NCBI RefSeq assembly: GCF_900156575.1
Contig: NZ_FTNY01000001.1
Span: 930,001 to 994,000 of the forward strand
DNA from: Chryseobacterium shigense
GTDB taxonomy: Bacteria; Bacteroidota; Bacteroidia; Flavobacteriales; Weeksellaceae
Direction: 5' to 3'
Length of the DNA stretch: 64,000 nucleotides
Shown here: one piece after another, positions 9,810-18,559 of the stretch
Position numbering within the stretch: position 1 is the stretch's first letter
How the letters are laid out: each line of letters begins with the position of its first letter
The notes under the pieces: model-generated
The model's database searches: none
Told to the model about the DNA's origin: nothing
Seen by the model: only the letters and a program-made list of their open reading frames with translations
Program-made: the position numbers and the translations under genes

Positions 9810-10862
9810 TTAATCATTACAGCTTCTTTCGATACATTTCCAGCCGGTTCCGTTGTAGAGCTTCACACAACGGTCCTGGATATCATACACAAGCATTCCT
9901 TCTCTGGGATCCGCAACAGCATCTCCAGGCTGAGGGGTTGAGCTTACATGCTGCACTCTGGTTATCACCAATCCTTTTGTCTTTGATTCAAGGGCGAGGA
10001 ATCCGTTCGGAATATTTTCAGGCCATTCATTGCTTTTCTTCTGTATAGTGATTCCCATTTTGGTATAGCCGTCGGGTTTGCCTGTAACCCCTGGTTTGGT
10101 ACAATATTCATCTAATTCATGAACGACCTCATCAGCAAAGCCACAGACCATTTTATCGTCTGGAAGTCCTGCAGGCCATAGGGCGGGACACATCGCCTGA
10201 GTTGCATTTGGCCCGCAAAAGCTGGCATTTCCGGGAGCTAACCCGGTTACCGTATCCATCGCAATGGCGACGATCTGACGGTCATTACTAAGGATGGAAG
10301 TCCCTCCTCCGCTCACCTGTGCCTTGGCAATACAATAAGCCTTTCCCAAAGGAGCTCCCACATAGTTGATGAAAGGGTAAGTAATGGATTGCTGACTGAA
10401 CGTTCCGCATATTTCGACAACACTGTACGTTCCCATATCAATAGTTGACATTGCTCCGGGAAATGTTCCCATAAATGAAGGATCTCCCTGAGAGACTGAT
10501 CCTGTAAGGGAAAGGTATGCTTTTGTTCCCAACTTTACTTTTGAGTTTTTCTGACTTCCGAAAACTCCGATAATGATGGATCCCTCAGATTTTACACTTC
10601 CCTTATCACCGATCTCCAGACTACCGTTCACGGTTATGCCTTTTACAATAAGCGCTCCACCCGGTCGGATCATCAACAGAGCATCCTGTGGAATGGTGAT
10701 GTCATTAGCTAAAGTGAGATTTCCTGTAAGACAATAGGTCTGGCCGGGATTCATTGCCTGGCCGGTATATGCTGTACATTGTGCGTTCGTAAGACCGTAA
10801 AAAAGAGCCATTAACAAGAAAATGAATTTCTCATTAATGGCGCAAAAATTTAAATTATTCAT
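9810..10862 (-). CDS. Exported protein with C-terminal module shared with its downstream neighbour
   Basis: This encodes 350 residues beginning with a signal peptide (FIFLLMALFYGLTNAQC). The N-terminal half contains repeated short beta-strand-like stretches (ALLMIRPGGALIVKGITVNGSLEIGDKGSV), suggestive of a beta-solenoid. The C-terminal part has KGLVITRVQ, REGMLVYDIQDRCVKLYNGTGWKCIE, which resembles the 'KGLILP ... FIFDTFDDQVKVYENNTW' module of the next gene. Several Cys residues suggest disulphides in the mature protein. No catalytic motif was recognised. The two genes are probably cotranscribed and act outside the cytoplasm. Confidence 0.75.
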   Translation of the reverse strand: MNNLNFCAINEKFIFLLMALFYGLTNAQCTAYTGQAMNPGQTYCLTGNLTLANDITIPQDALLMIRPGGALIVKGITVNGSLEIGDKGSVKSEGSIIIGVFGSQKNSKVKLGTKAYLSLTGSVSQGDPSFMGTFPGAMSTIDMGTYSVVEICGTFSQQSITYPFINYVGAPLGKAYCIAKAQVSGGGTSILSNDRQIVAIAMDTVTGLAPGNASFCGPNATQAMCPALWPAGLPDDKMVCGFADEVVHELDEYCTKPGVTGKPDGYTKMGITIQKKSNEWPENIPNGFLALESKTKGLVITRVQHVSSTPQPGDAVADPREGMLVYDIQDRCVKLYNGTGWKCIERSCND

Positions 10863-11453
10863 ATGACTTTATAATAAATTAATATTTTTTAAACATTCTA
10901 AGAACTAAAATATGATTATTTAAAATAGGTCCTTTCGAACAATTTGCATACCAAAATTGTATTCAAGGGCACTGTACGGCCTTGAGTTATTGGAATTAAA
11001 CATGCTTAATCAGCACAAGGGCAGGAATTTAAACGCTTGTTTAAAAATTTAAAATATTTTTTTTCAAGATTGGTGATTTGTAAATCTGCTCATCATTTTA
11101 TATTGCATTTATTATCAAAAAAAACAGGCTTTTTTGTGATGTACTTTTATATGTGAAGTTTTCTTTTTTTCTGTAGTATAAAAATCGAAGAAACGAAAGA
11201 GATTTTAGAACATTGCTTTCAGGAGAGTATTGATCATAATGAAAAAAACTGCCGTATTGAACGGGCTTTTCAAATCATTAGATTTTACAAATAAACAGTA
11301 TAGATATTAATTATAATGTAAATTATTCCTTTTATCATTGAATTTAAACCAATATCTATCCATTTAAAATCACTTTATCGTGACAAATTAACATTTTCGA
11401 TGATAATATTTCATACTTTAGTGATAACTAAAAACCATCAAAATTCAAAATTT
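10863..11453. other. Intergenic region between divergent genes, no gene seen
   Basis: This ~590-base AT-rich stretch separates the divergent starts at 10862 and 11454 and must hold both promoters. I see no convincing reading frame, RNA gene or strong hairpin. It includes a short imperfect inverted repeat (TCAAGG and CCTTGA around 10958-10983) of doubtful meaning. Confidence 0.6.
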
Positions 11454-12632
11454 ATGAAAACATCACTATTATCCATGAAAAATGGTCTGACTACCGCTAT
11501 GGTATTGTTAACAGGAATTGCCAGCGCCCAACAGTGGCAAGTTACAGGAAATGCGGGAATCACTAACGCTAATTACGCGGGTACTGTAGATCCAAGGCCT
11601 TTTTATCTGAGAACCAATGGGGCTTCTTCCAATCCGGGACAGGCGATTCTCAATGAGGCAGGTTCATTTATTGTAGACGCCGTCAACAATTCCAATGTGG
11701 CAAAAGTAAAGGGAAGCATCGTTAACGGTATTTCCAATATTCTTGGTGCGCAGGCGAGCAGTTCTCTTGTGAGCGGCTGGGAAAATGACCTGAGCAATGG
11801 CGGAGGGGCGAATATTATTGGCGGACAGGCTAATGTAGTTTTGAATAATGCCGGAAAATCCGTGGCATTAGGCTGGAAAAATATTATCCGAAATTCGAAC
11901 CAGTTTGCCTTAGGGGTAGGAATTGATCTTAAAGATGTGTATTCGGGAGGATTCGGAATTGACCTGGCTGCGACGGGAAACCGTTCTTTTGTGATCGGAT
12001 CAGGAACGGGAGGAGTAAAACTGACGAATAATATTCCGCTATCAATCATGTTTGGTCTGTCTACCACCTCAACGATGCTGATCAAGGATAAAAGTGTAGG
12101 AATTCTTACGCTCTCTCCTACTGCCAATTTTCATACGGTAGGAACGGTACGGTTTGAAAATTTGCCTTCAGGGAGCGGAAATGCCCTTGTAATGGATGCA
12201 AGTGGAAATGTCATGGTGTCTACTACCCCACTCAGCAGAATGGCTGGTGCTTCAGATGCAACGGTACAACAGCTGGAAGACCGTATTAAAAATCTTGAAA
12301 ACACGGTAGAGGAACTTAAGCAATTGTTGCTGAACAAAGGGACTTCAACTTCACTTACAGGTTCTTCAGATATTGCCCAGCTTTCTCAAAATGTTCCCAA
12401 TCCTACCCAAAACGGAACGCGCATCGGCTATTATCTGCCACACCATGCAAAATCAGCTTCGATCGAAGTTTATAACCTATCGGGTCAGCTGGTAAGAACG
12501 CTTCCACTTCGGGATAAAGGAAATGGCTCGATCATTCTTTCCAGTTCAGACCTTCCATCTGGTACCTATATTTATAAAATGACCACAGACGGAAAAGTAA
12601 CGGGTTCCAAAAAGATGGTGATCCGGGATTAG
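11454..12632 (+). CDS. T9SS-secreted protein with repeat region, coiled coil and type A sorting domain
   Basis: I start at the ATG at 11454, giving the signal peptide MKTSLLSMKNGLTTAMVLLT with cleavage near ASAQ. An earlier in-frame ATG at 11400 would add a long polar extension. The first ~250 residues hold Gly/Asn/Ala-rich repeats such as GGANIIGGQANVVLNNAGKS and SVALGWKN, recalling the head repeats of YadA-like adhesins. A coiled coil follows (VQQLEDRIKNLENTVEELKQ). The last ~80 residues are a T9SS type A sorting domain, from LSQNVPNPTQNGTRIGYYL to SGTYIYKMTTDG and SKKMVIRD. The protein should be exported to the Sec pathway, cross the outer membrane by T9SS and be anchored or released. Adhesion is possible but unproven. 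Confidence 0.85.
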   Translation: MKTSLLSMKNGLTTAMVLLTGIASAQQWQVTGNAGITNANYAGTVDPRPFYLRTNGASSNPGQAILNEAGSFIVDAVNNSNVAKVKGSIVNGISNILGAQASSSLVSGWENDLSNGGGANIIGGQANVVLNNAGKSVALGWKNIIRNSNQFALGVGIDLKDVYSGGFGIDLAATGNRSFVIGSGTGGVKLTNNIPLSIMFGLSTTSTMLIKDKSVGILTLSPTANFHTVGTVRFENLPSGSGNALVMDASGNVMVSTTPLSRMAGASDATVQQLEDRIKNLENTVEELKQLLLNKGTSTSLTGSSDIAQLSQNVPNPTQNGTRIGYYLPHHAKSASIEVYNLSGQLVRTLPLRDKGNGSIILSSSDLPSGTYIYKMTTDGKVTGSKKMVIRD

Positions 12633-12660
12633 ATTCTTGATATATTATTTTCAAAAGAAT

Positions 12661-12691
12661 GGCTGAAGGATTTCTCTTTCAGCCGTTTTTT
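12661..12691 (+). terminator. Terminator after the T9SS protein gene
   Basis: The arms GGCTGAA (12661-12667) and TTCAGCC (12678-12684) are followed by G and six T bases, which fits a factor-independent terminator 28 bases after the stop at 12632. Confidence 0.8.
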
Positions 12692-12731
12692 ATAATTCAG
12701 ATCCATCACAATTGTGGTAGATTCTTTATTT

Positions 12732-13910
12732 CTACACTTGAGTTCTTCTTTTATAATTAACCAAAAGATAAATTAAAAAACCAATCAGCCAGGCTCCGAC
12801 GACAACGCCCATAAAGATGATCCGAATCGATGGATGAAGGTAATTGGGCTGATAAAATAAGCGCTCCAGCGTTGTGAGTTTTTCGGAAAGTGCCTTTCTG
12901 TCAAAATAATTTTTGATTCCACCATTCAACAGTTCATTATTGTGGTCTTTATAATAGAAAACGTCTTTGGCCAGCTCTTTAGGAACGATTTGAGTTTCTA
13001 TCTTATATTTTTTTAATAAGGTATCCAGCTTCTGAAAATTGGAAATCAACGAATCCTGCTTGTATTTGTAAAGCAATTTGTATCGTTTTACTGCGGCATC
13101 CCATTGCTGCTTCTCTTTCGGAATTCCTTTGACAGGTTTATACAATGTATTATTTTGAATAAATATGCAAATATCTTCATCATATTCGGGATTGACCTCC
13201 TGGCCTTTATAAATAATCTGGGTACTGTCTTTTATAACAGTCTTCTTAATGATTCGCTGCAGGAGTTCTTCTTTACCAAAACCAAGAGGGTCCAAAACTG
13301 AACTCGTAGCAGCAGAAATTTTATTTAAATCAGCAGTGAGCATTTTCAAAGTATCAATGCTGTAATATTTAGATTCCACACTGTAATACTGATCAACAAT
13401 CAAAGTACTGTCCACAACCTCAATCACAGGATAGGGTTTCGGATAAAGAATATTTACCGGATTAAAGAGTTTCTCCGAACTGTAAGAAGTATCATTGTAT
13501 AAAAACGGGTTTAAAACATTCAGCAGGGTTTTGTCCTCATTGAATTTTGCCTCGGACAGCTCCGATTTTAATTTTGCATTCAAGCCAAAACTATAACTTA
13601 CAAAAAATGTAAAACTGAAAAAAGAAATCAGGAGCAATACTCCACCAATTTTCAGCAAATCAGGAAAAGAATAATTTTGTTTCGAATGATTTTTCAATAA
13701 AAATATCAGAAAGAAAAGTAAAAACAATCCACTTATAAAAACGTGGGAAATGGAGACATCGTCATAAAACTTAAACCTGTAGAATTCAGTATAAATGTTG
13801 ATATTCCCTATTCCCTCAAATTTAAAATAGCCATATAAAAAATAGCCCAGATGAATGAACAATAGTACTCCAAATGATTTTGCAAAGAATTGCTTTAATT
13901 TTTTATCCAT
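12732..13910 (-). CDS. Membrane protein of unknown function with large extracytoplasmic domain
   Basis: The 392-residue product has a hydrophobic segment near the N-terminus (about residues 13-31), two more around residues 53-70 and 88-110, and one at the C-terminus (IIFMGVVVGAWLIGFLIYLLV). A polar region of about 240 residues lies between the third and last segments, rich in Lys, Asp, Tyr and Leu. I recognise no family or catalytic motif. It lies alone between a terminator and a short orphan gene. Topology suggests an inner-membrane protein with one soluble domain, probably on the periplasmic side. Confidence 0.8.
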   Translation of the reverse strand: MDKKLKQFFAKSFGVLLFIHLGYFLYGYFKFEGIGNINIYTEFYRFKFYDDVSISHVFISGLFLLFFLIFLLKNHSKQNYSFPDLLKIGGVLLLISFFSFTFFVSYSFGLNAKLKSELSEAKFNEDKTLLNVLNPFLYNDTSYSSEKLFNPVNILYPKPYPVIEVVDSTLIVDQYYSVESKYYSIDTLKMLTADLNKISAATSSVLDPLGFGKEELLQRIIKKTVIKDSTQIIYKGQEVNPEYDEDICIFIQNNTLYKPVKGIPKEKQQWDAAVKRYKLLYKYKQDSLISNFQKLDTLLKKYKIETQIVPKELAKDVFYYKDHNNELLNGGIKNYFDRKALSEKLTTLERLFYQPNYLHPSIRIIFMGVVVGAWLIGFLIYLLVNYKRRTQV

Positions 13911-14102
13911 ATTTTATTTTGAGATGTGATTCTCAAATATAAATAATCCATTGCAATGAACACTATAAATGAAAATTATAAATCAAGATAATTTAAAACA
14001 TAAAATGACATCACATCATTACCCCTCCATTTTTACTGTGTCTTCCTTCAGAATAAAACAAAGTTTGCCGGATTTAATTTAGGCTCCTTTTCTCACATCA
14101 AT

Positions 14103-14474
14103 TTATGCATCATTGATGGCATAATTATACAAAAGTTCAGCAATATCTTTATCTGCCAGATCCAGGTGATCCGACTTTTTGATTTCTTCAAGCACATTGA
14201 TAAAATAGGGAAAACCGAATAAGCTGTAATATCTTATTCCATCTTTAACAAACTCAAGGCTGCCTTCTGTGGTTTCAATTTCAAAAAATGCTAAGGTATT
14301 GTTTAGCTCTAAGGGCTGTTCCATATAGATTTCAACAGCTTCAGACTCCTGATCTAATAACTGATCCTGGCAAAAATCTTTATAAGAACCTCCGCTTCGG
14401 AAGTAATTGATTAATTCTGATAAATTCATATTGTTTTGTACGGCCTTGAAAATGGATTTATTTTTATTCATCAC
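14103..14474 (-). CDS. Small hypothetical protein
   Basis: This 123-residue acidic protein has no signal peptide or membrane segment, so it is probably cytoplasmic. The most likely start is the ATG at 14474 or the adjacent one (14471). It contains NLSELINYFRSGGSYKDFC, a region rich in Glu (EAVEIYMEQPLELNNTLAFF) and a hydrophobic patch YYSLFGFPYFINVLEEI. I do not recognise a family. It stands alone, so context gives no role. Confidence 0.65.
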   Translation of the reverse strand: MMNKNKSIFKAVQNNMNLSELINYFRSGGSYKDFCQDQLLDQESEAVEIYMEQPLELNNTLAFFEIETTEGSLEFVKDGIRYYSLFGFPYFINVLEEIKKSDHLDLADKDIAELLYNYAINDA

Positions 14475-14775
14475 CTCATCAGTGTATGAATACTAAAATC
14501 AACCGTGACGGCAAATTTACCGAAAATTAGTAAAACAGTTCCTGAGTTCTTCTTTCAATATCAGCATCTTCAAAATCCATAGTATGATAAAAACAAATAT
14601 TTCAATAGAAATATTTAAATACCAACAAGCTAAAGACGTATTAATTTAAATAGAAAAATCACTAAACAGTTAAATATTTTTATATATTTAAAAAATATTT
14701 CCCTTATTAATGAAATTTAATTTTAACAGATTGGCGGAATACTTTACATTTAATCCATAATATAACCATGAAGCT
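14475..14775. other. AT-rich divergent intergenic region, no gene seen
   Basis: The 301 bases between the divergent starts at 14474 and 14776 are very rich in A and T. They should hold promoters for both sides. I see no RNA gene, hairpin or clear promoter consensus. Confidence 0.6.
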
Positions 14776-15294
14776 ATGAAGAATATTCTACTAGCTATTT
14801 CTCTTATAGGAATTTTATCTTCATGCAAAGATAACGACACTGATTCTCCAACCCTTCCACAGGCTACACAAACGGGTGCTAATACCGGCGGCGCCATAGT
14901 CAATGGCAAAATATGGGTATCTAAAACAGAACAGTCTACCGTTGCGGCATTGGGAAATAATACGACCTATGAACTCGTGAACAATGAATATTCTCTCAAA
15001 ATACATTTACGAAATGCTGACAATCCATCAGGAAATACCATTCAGATCCTGCTGGTAAGTCATCAGGACTTCGGTATCGGGGACTATCCATTATCTGAAA
15101 ATGATCAGGGGCTGTATTATAATTCTTCCAAAATCTATTCTACCAATCACGAAAACATGGGAACGTTAACCATCACCAAATTTGATAAAGCCAATCAAAT
15201 CATTTCAGGAACATTCAGCTTTAAAGCCCAATACTATTACGACGGAGATACAGTAACCATTACTGATGGCCGTTTCGACAGAAAATATCAATAA
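14776..15294 (+). CDS. Small lipoprotein, DUF6252-like
   Basis: The 172-residue product begins with a lipoprotein signal (MKNILLAISLIGILSSC) and the Cys at 17 is followed by KDNDTDS, which fits the acidic lipoprotein-export signal of flavobacteria for surface display. The mature start, GANTGGAIVNGKIWVSK, and the later ISGTFSFKAQYYYDG ... VTITDGRFDRKY match the pattern of DUF6252-type small lipoproteins: an opening VNGxxW stretch and a closing GxFxxxx... GRFD. The molecular role of the family is unknown. The gene lies 21 bases before the large T9SS lipase-like gene and is probably cotranscribed with it. Confidence 0.8.
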   Translation: MKNILLAISLIGILSSCKDNDTDSPTLPQATQTGANTGGAIVNGKIWVSKTEQSTVAALGNNTTYELVNNEYSLKIHLRNADNPSGNTIQILLVSHQDFGIGDYPLSENDQGLYYNSSKIYSTNHENMGTLTITKFDKANQIISGTFSFKAQYYYDGDTVTITDGRFDRKYQ

Positions 15295-15315
15295 TTTTTT
15301 TCAACTAATACCATT

Positions 15316-18300
15316 ATGAAAACAAAATTTCTTCTTTTTATTCTATCCTTTTCAGGATTTATTGGCTATGGCCAGAATAAGAAAATCATTGTCAGGGACA
15401 TCCAGGAAAACACCCTGCAGTCTGTTTTTGCCAATCTGGAAAAGGACAGAATACCCAACGGCCTACTGCTAGATGCAGCCATTGAATTCGCCAATCTCAA
15501 GAAATATGATGGCACAATGCCAGACAGCTCCTATACGAGCTCGAAATTGGTGGCAGATATATACAATACCATTCTGATGAGCCGTCTTTCCGCTAACGCT
15601 GCCATTACTCAGACTTCCAACAACCTTGTTTCGCAATGGAAATCTGAACAGCAAAGAGATATTATTCCTCTTGGAGGCGTTTTCTACAAGTACAGCCAGT
15701 TTTCGCAGACTACCCAGCAGAATGCTCAAAATACAGGAGATCCGGGTACTTTAACGGTTACTAATGGAGCTGTACAGGATAAATATGTGAACGGAGTATG
15801 GCAAAACCCATATGAAGAAAAGTATGTGCTTGCACTTTCGCCTTCTGTTTCTTCTCATAATAAACTTAATTTTAAGATCAAGCTTCCGGACAATCTGTTT
15901 CTCAGCAACCAGACTTCACAGATCCAGAAAATAGAGTATAAACTCAGCGACCAGCTTCCTTATCAGCTACTGCCCTACAATCAATTGATTGACGTTAGCT
16001 ATGCTGCCCTGGGAACTTATCACTGGACCTTCAAACTTACGCTCAATTCCGGGGAAGTATTGTATACCCATACTCAATTTACCGTAAACGGTGATATGGG
16101 AAAATATGTAGATACGGCCATGGAAGCGAAAAATACGACACTCAATGCGTATACCAAGAATGTTATTATTAACGGAGCCAACAGAGCTACGATGTATATA
16201 AAGCTTGCACCAGGGCACACCCAAATCACCAAACCTCTTATTGTAGCAGAAGGTTTTGATATGGGCGCTATCGTTGCTCCCACACAGGAAGCTGGACTGA
16301 CTAATATTGATTCTTTTATTTCAAGCCTTTGGGGAGGGTCATCTTCACTGTATTTTGATATTAACAACGGTTATGATATTATCTATGTGGACTGGAATAA
16401 CGGGGTAGACTATATCCAGAATAATGCAGCCCTTTTTTCAAAAGCCATTCAATGGGTGAATGCCAATAAAGTAGGAATGGAGCGCAACGTTGTGATCGGA
16501 CAAAGTATGGGCGGTCTTGTTGCCCGATATGCACTGAAAGATATGGAGCTCCAGGGAATACCTCATGTTACGAAGCTTTTCATTTCGGATGACAGTCCGC
16601 ATCTGGGGGCTAATATTCCACTAGGAATGCAGTATATGCTGAATAATGTAGCACGAACTTATATTAAAACGCCATTAGTAGCCGGAATCGGAGAATTTAT
16701 TGTTCCGATGTTCAATCAGGGAATCTCAATTAATGACATTCTTACTTTGACGGATACGCCTGCTGCAAGACAGATGCTTATTAATTATGCTGATAGCAAT
16801 TACCAAATTAATAACACTATTCATGACAACTGGCAGAATGAACTTAAGCTTAAAGGTTATCCTCAGCTGACGAGAAATGTTGCCATATCGAACGGAAGTG
16901 AGTGCGGAACAGACCAGACTCTTTCGAATTTACTTCGTCTTTATAAGGAAACCAACAATCAGCATTTATTCTCTGATATCATTGGAGCATTGGTGGGGGT
17001 AGCTACCAACCGTCTGGATATGATTTTACTGGCGTCTGTTCCGGGAAGTTCAAAATATGTATTTGATTTCACAGTGCGTCCTATGACCCAGCTGAATGCA
17101 AGCACCCAGTTATACAACGGAAGCATTAAATACAAAAAGAAAGTTCTATGGCTGATCAATGCGCAGGTAACCTTACTTGGAGGAAGCAGAACCCAGCCGG
17201 GAGGTATTCTTCCGATGGATAAATACGGAGGCGGTAAGTTTAAACTGGCACAAAATCAACTTCCGTCATTTGTGACAGACAATCTTACAACCACTCCATT
17301 CAGCTTTATCCCTACGCCAAGTGCATTGGATTACAAATCAGGGAATACGGTTTTAACGGAAGCTGATTATCAAAGACCTTTTTCTCCAACAGATGATGCC
17401 GCAAATGTTCCTTTTGCTAATTTTGTGGCAGAAAAAGTAGATGCCAATCAGGAACATATTACCTTCAGTGCAAGAAACGGACAGTTTATCCTGAACCAGC
17501 TTTCTACTGATACGAATGTACAGAATCAGAAAATCAGTACTTCTTACCTGTGCGGAACCAAAATCAAGATCGGAGGAGATGCAGCCTCTTGTGGAAATAC
17601 TGCTCTTACGTATACTACCGGTTTTGCGCCATCGATCACATGGTCTGTTGTTAATGGAGCTGGTCTTATCGACATTAACGGACCTACGAATCTGCCTCAG
17701 ATTACTTTCACGCCAAAACCTTATGCTAATGGAAATGTAAAGCTTCAGGCAGCGCTTTCCGGAGACGGTGCCAGCAACAGTGTCACTAAAGATGTATGGA
17801 TAGGAGCACCGATGGTTTATATGCAAAATTACTGTACGGATGCCAGCCAGACGATGTGCTATTTACAGGGCATTACGACTTCTTTCCCGGTAGGTTCTAC
17901 GATATCCCTAAGTCTTGCTGCATTAGGTTTGGATGGTACAGATAACTCAGGAAATACCTGGGAATGGGAAAAAGTAATGGGTAACTTCAAGTTTGTCAAT
18001 TCTCCTTATGTTGCGGATGCTCAAAACAACGGAAGCATCAGTAAAGGTAAGGTAGCGAATATCCAATCGACAGGGACCAACAGTACGATTTCGTTCAAAG
18101 GAAGAGCTAAAAGTGCCTGCGGATGGGGACCATGGAAATGGTTCTACTGGAATATATCTTATTCCAAAATGGCTCAGGTACAGAATTTATTTACGATTTC
18201 ACCGAATCCTACAGACGATATCATCAATATTTCACTGCTTGATTCAGGGAATACGTCTGACATCACAACAGACATTCAGGCAGAATTGTACAACAATACC

Positions 18301-18435
18301 GGAAACAAAACGGGAAGCATTAAATTAAATAACTTCCGTGGCACCATGTCAGCATCAGCATTGCTACCTGGCGTGTATACTTTAAAAATAATGTATAATG
18401 GCAAATCAGAAAGCCATCAGATTATAAAGAAGTAA
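15316..18435 (+). CDS. Large T9SS-secreted alpha/beta-hydrolase (lipase/esterase-like)
   Basis: The 1039-residue product begins with a signal peptide (FLLFILSFSGFIGYGQ). A central alpha/beta-hydrolase domain lies around residues 305-480: KPLIVAEGFDMGA, then YDIIYVDWNNGVDYIQNN, then the nucleophile elbow VVIGQSMGGLVARYAL with Ser397, then ISDDSPHLGANIPLGMQYML. This resembles PGAP1/lipase-like serine hydrolases. A region around residues 740-830 resembles Ig/PKD-type folds, with several Cys. The C-terminal ~85 residues (FTISPNPTDDIINISLLDSG to SHQIIKK) are a T9SS type A sorting domain. It is likely a cell-surface or secreted esterase; the substrate is unknown. It follows a DUF6252-like lipoprotein gene. 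Confidence 0.87.
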   Translation: MKTKFLLFILSFSGFIGYGQNKKIIVRDIQENTLQSVFANLEKDRIPNGLLLDAAIEFANLKKYDGTMPDSSYTSSKLVADIYNTILMSRLSANAAITQTSNNLVSQWKSEQQRDIIPLGGVFYKYSQFSQTTQQNAQNTGDPGTLTVTNGAVQDKYVNGVWQNPYEEKYVLALSPSVSSHNKLNFKIKLPDNLFLSNQTSQIQKIEYKLSDQLPYQLLPYNQLIDVSYAALGTYHWTFKLTLNSGEVLYTHTQFTVNGDMGKYVDTAMEAKNTTLNAYTKNVIINGANRATMYIKLAPGHTQITKPLIVAEGFDMGAIVAPTQEAGLTNIDSFISSLWGGSSSLYFDINNGYDIIYVDWNNGVDYIQNNAALFSKAIQWVNANKVGMERNVVIGQSMGGLVARYALKDMELQGIPHVTKLFISDDSPHLGANIPLGMQYMLNNVARTYIKTPLVAGIGEFIVPMFNQGISINDILTLTDTPAARQMLINYADSNYQINNTIHDNWQNELKLKGYPQLTRNVAISNGSECGTDQTLSNLLRLYKETNNQHLFSDIIGALVGVATNRLDMILLASVPGSSKYVFDFTVRPMTQLNASTQLYNGSIKYKKKVLWLINAQVTLLGGSRTQPGGILPMDKYGGGKFKLAQNQLPSFVTDNLTTTPFSFIPTPSALDYKSGNTVLTEADYQRPFSPTDDAANVPFANFVAEKVDANQEHITFSARNGQFILNQLSTDTNVQNQKISTSYLCGTKIKIGGDAASCGNTALTYTTGFAPSITWSVVNGAGLIDINGPTNLPQITFTPKPYANGNVKLQAALSGDGASNSVTKDVWIGAPMVYMQNYCTDASQTMCYLQGITTSFPVGSTISLSLAALGLDGTDNSGNTWEWEKVMGNFKFVNSPYVADAQNNGSISKGKVANIQSTGTNSTISFKGRAKSACGWGPWKWFYWNISYSKMAQVQNLFTISPNPTDDIINISLLDSGNTSDITTDIQAELYNNTGNKTGSIKLNNFRGTMSASALLPGVYTLKIMYNGKSESHQIIKK

Positions 18436-18452
18436 ATTGTTTTTTTAATAGG

Positions 18453-18482
18453 AATGGCAGCCTTTCGGGCTGCCATTTTTTT
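18453..18482 (+). terminator. Terminator after the T9SS hydrolase gene
   Basis: The arms GGCAGCC (18456-18462) and GGCTGCC (18468-18474), extended by AAT/ATT, are followed by a run of T bases. It lies 17 bases after the stop codon. Confidence 0.9.
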
Positions 18483-18507
18483 ATCATAATTCCTTACCTC
18501 TTATTAC

Positions 18508-18545
18508 AAAAAACAGCTGAAAGACAGATCTTCCAGCTGTTTTTG
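18508..18545 (-). terminator. Terminator at the end of the DUF262 operon
   Basis: The arms AAAAACAGCTG (18509-18519) and CAGCTGTTTTT (18534-18544) form a hairpin with A and T tracts on both sides. It lies just past the stop of the minus-strand gene ending at 18560 and would stop that operon. Confidence 0.85.
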
Positions 18546-18559
18546 CTATTTAATCAGGA

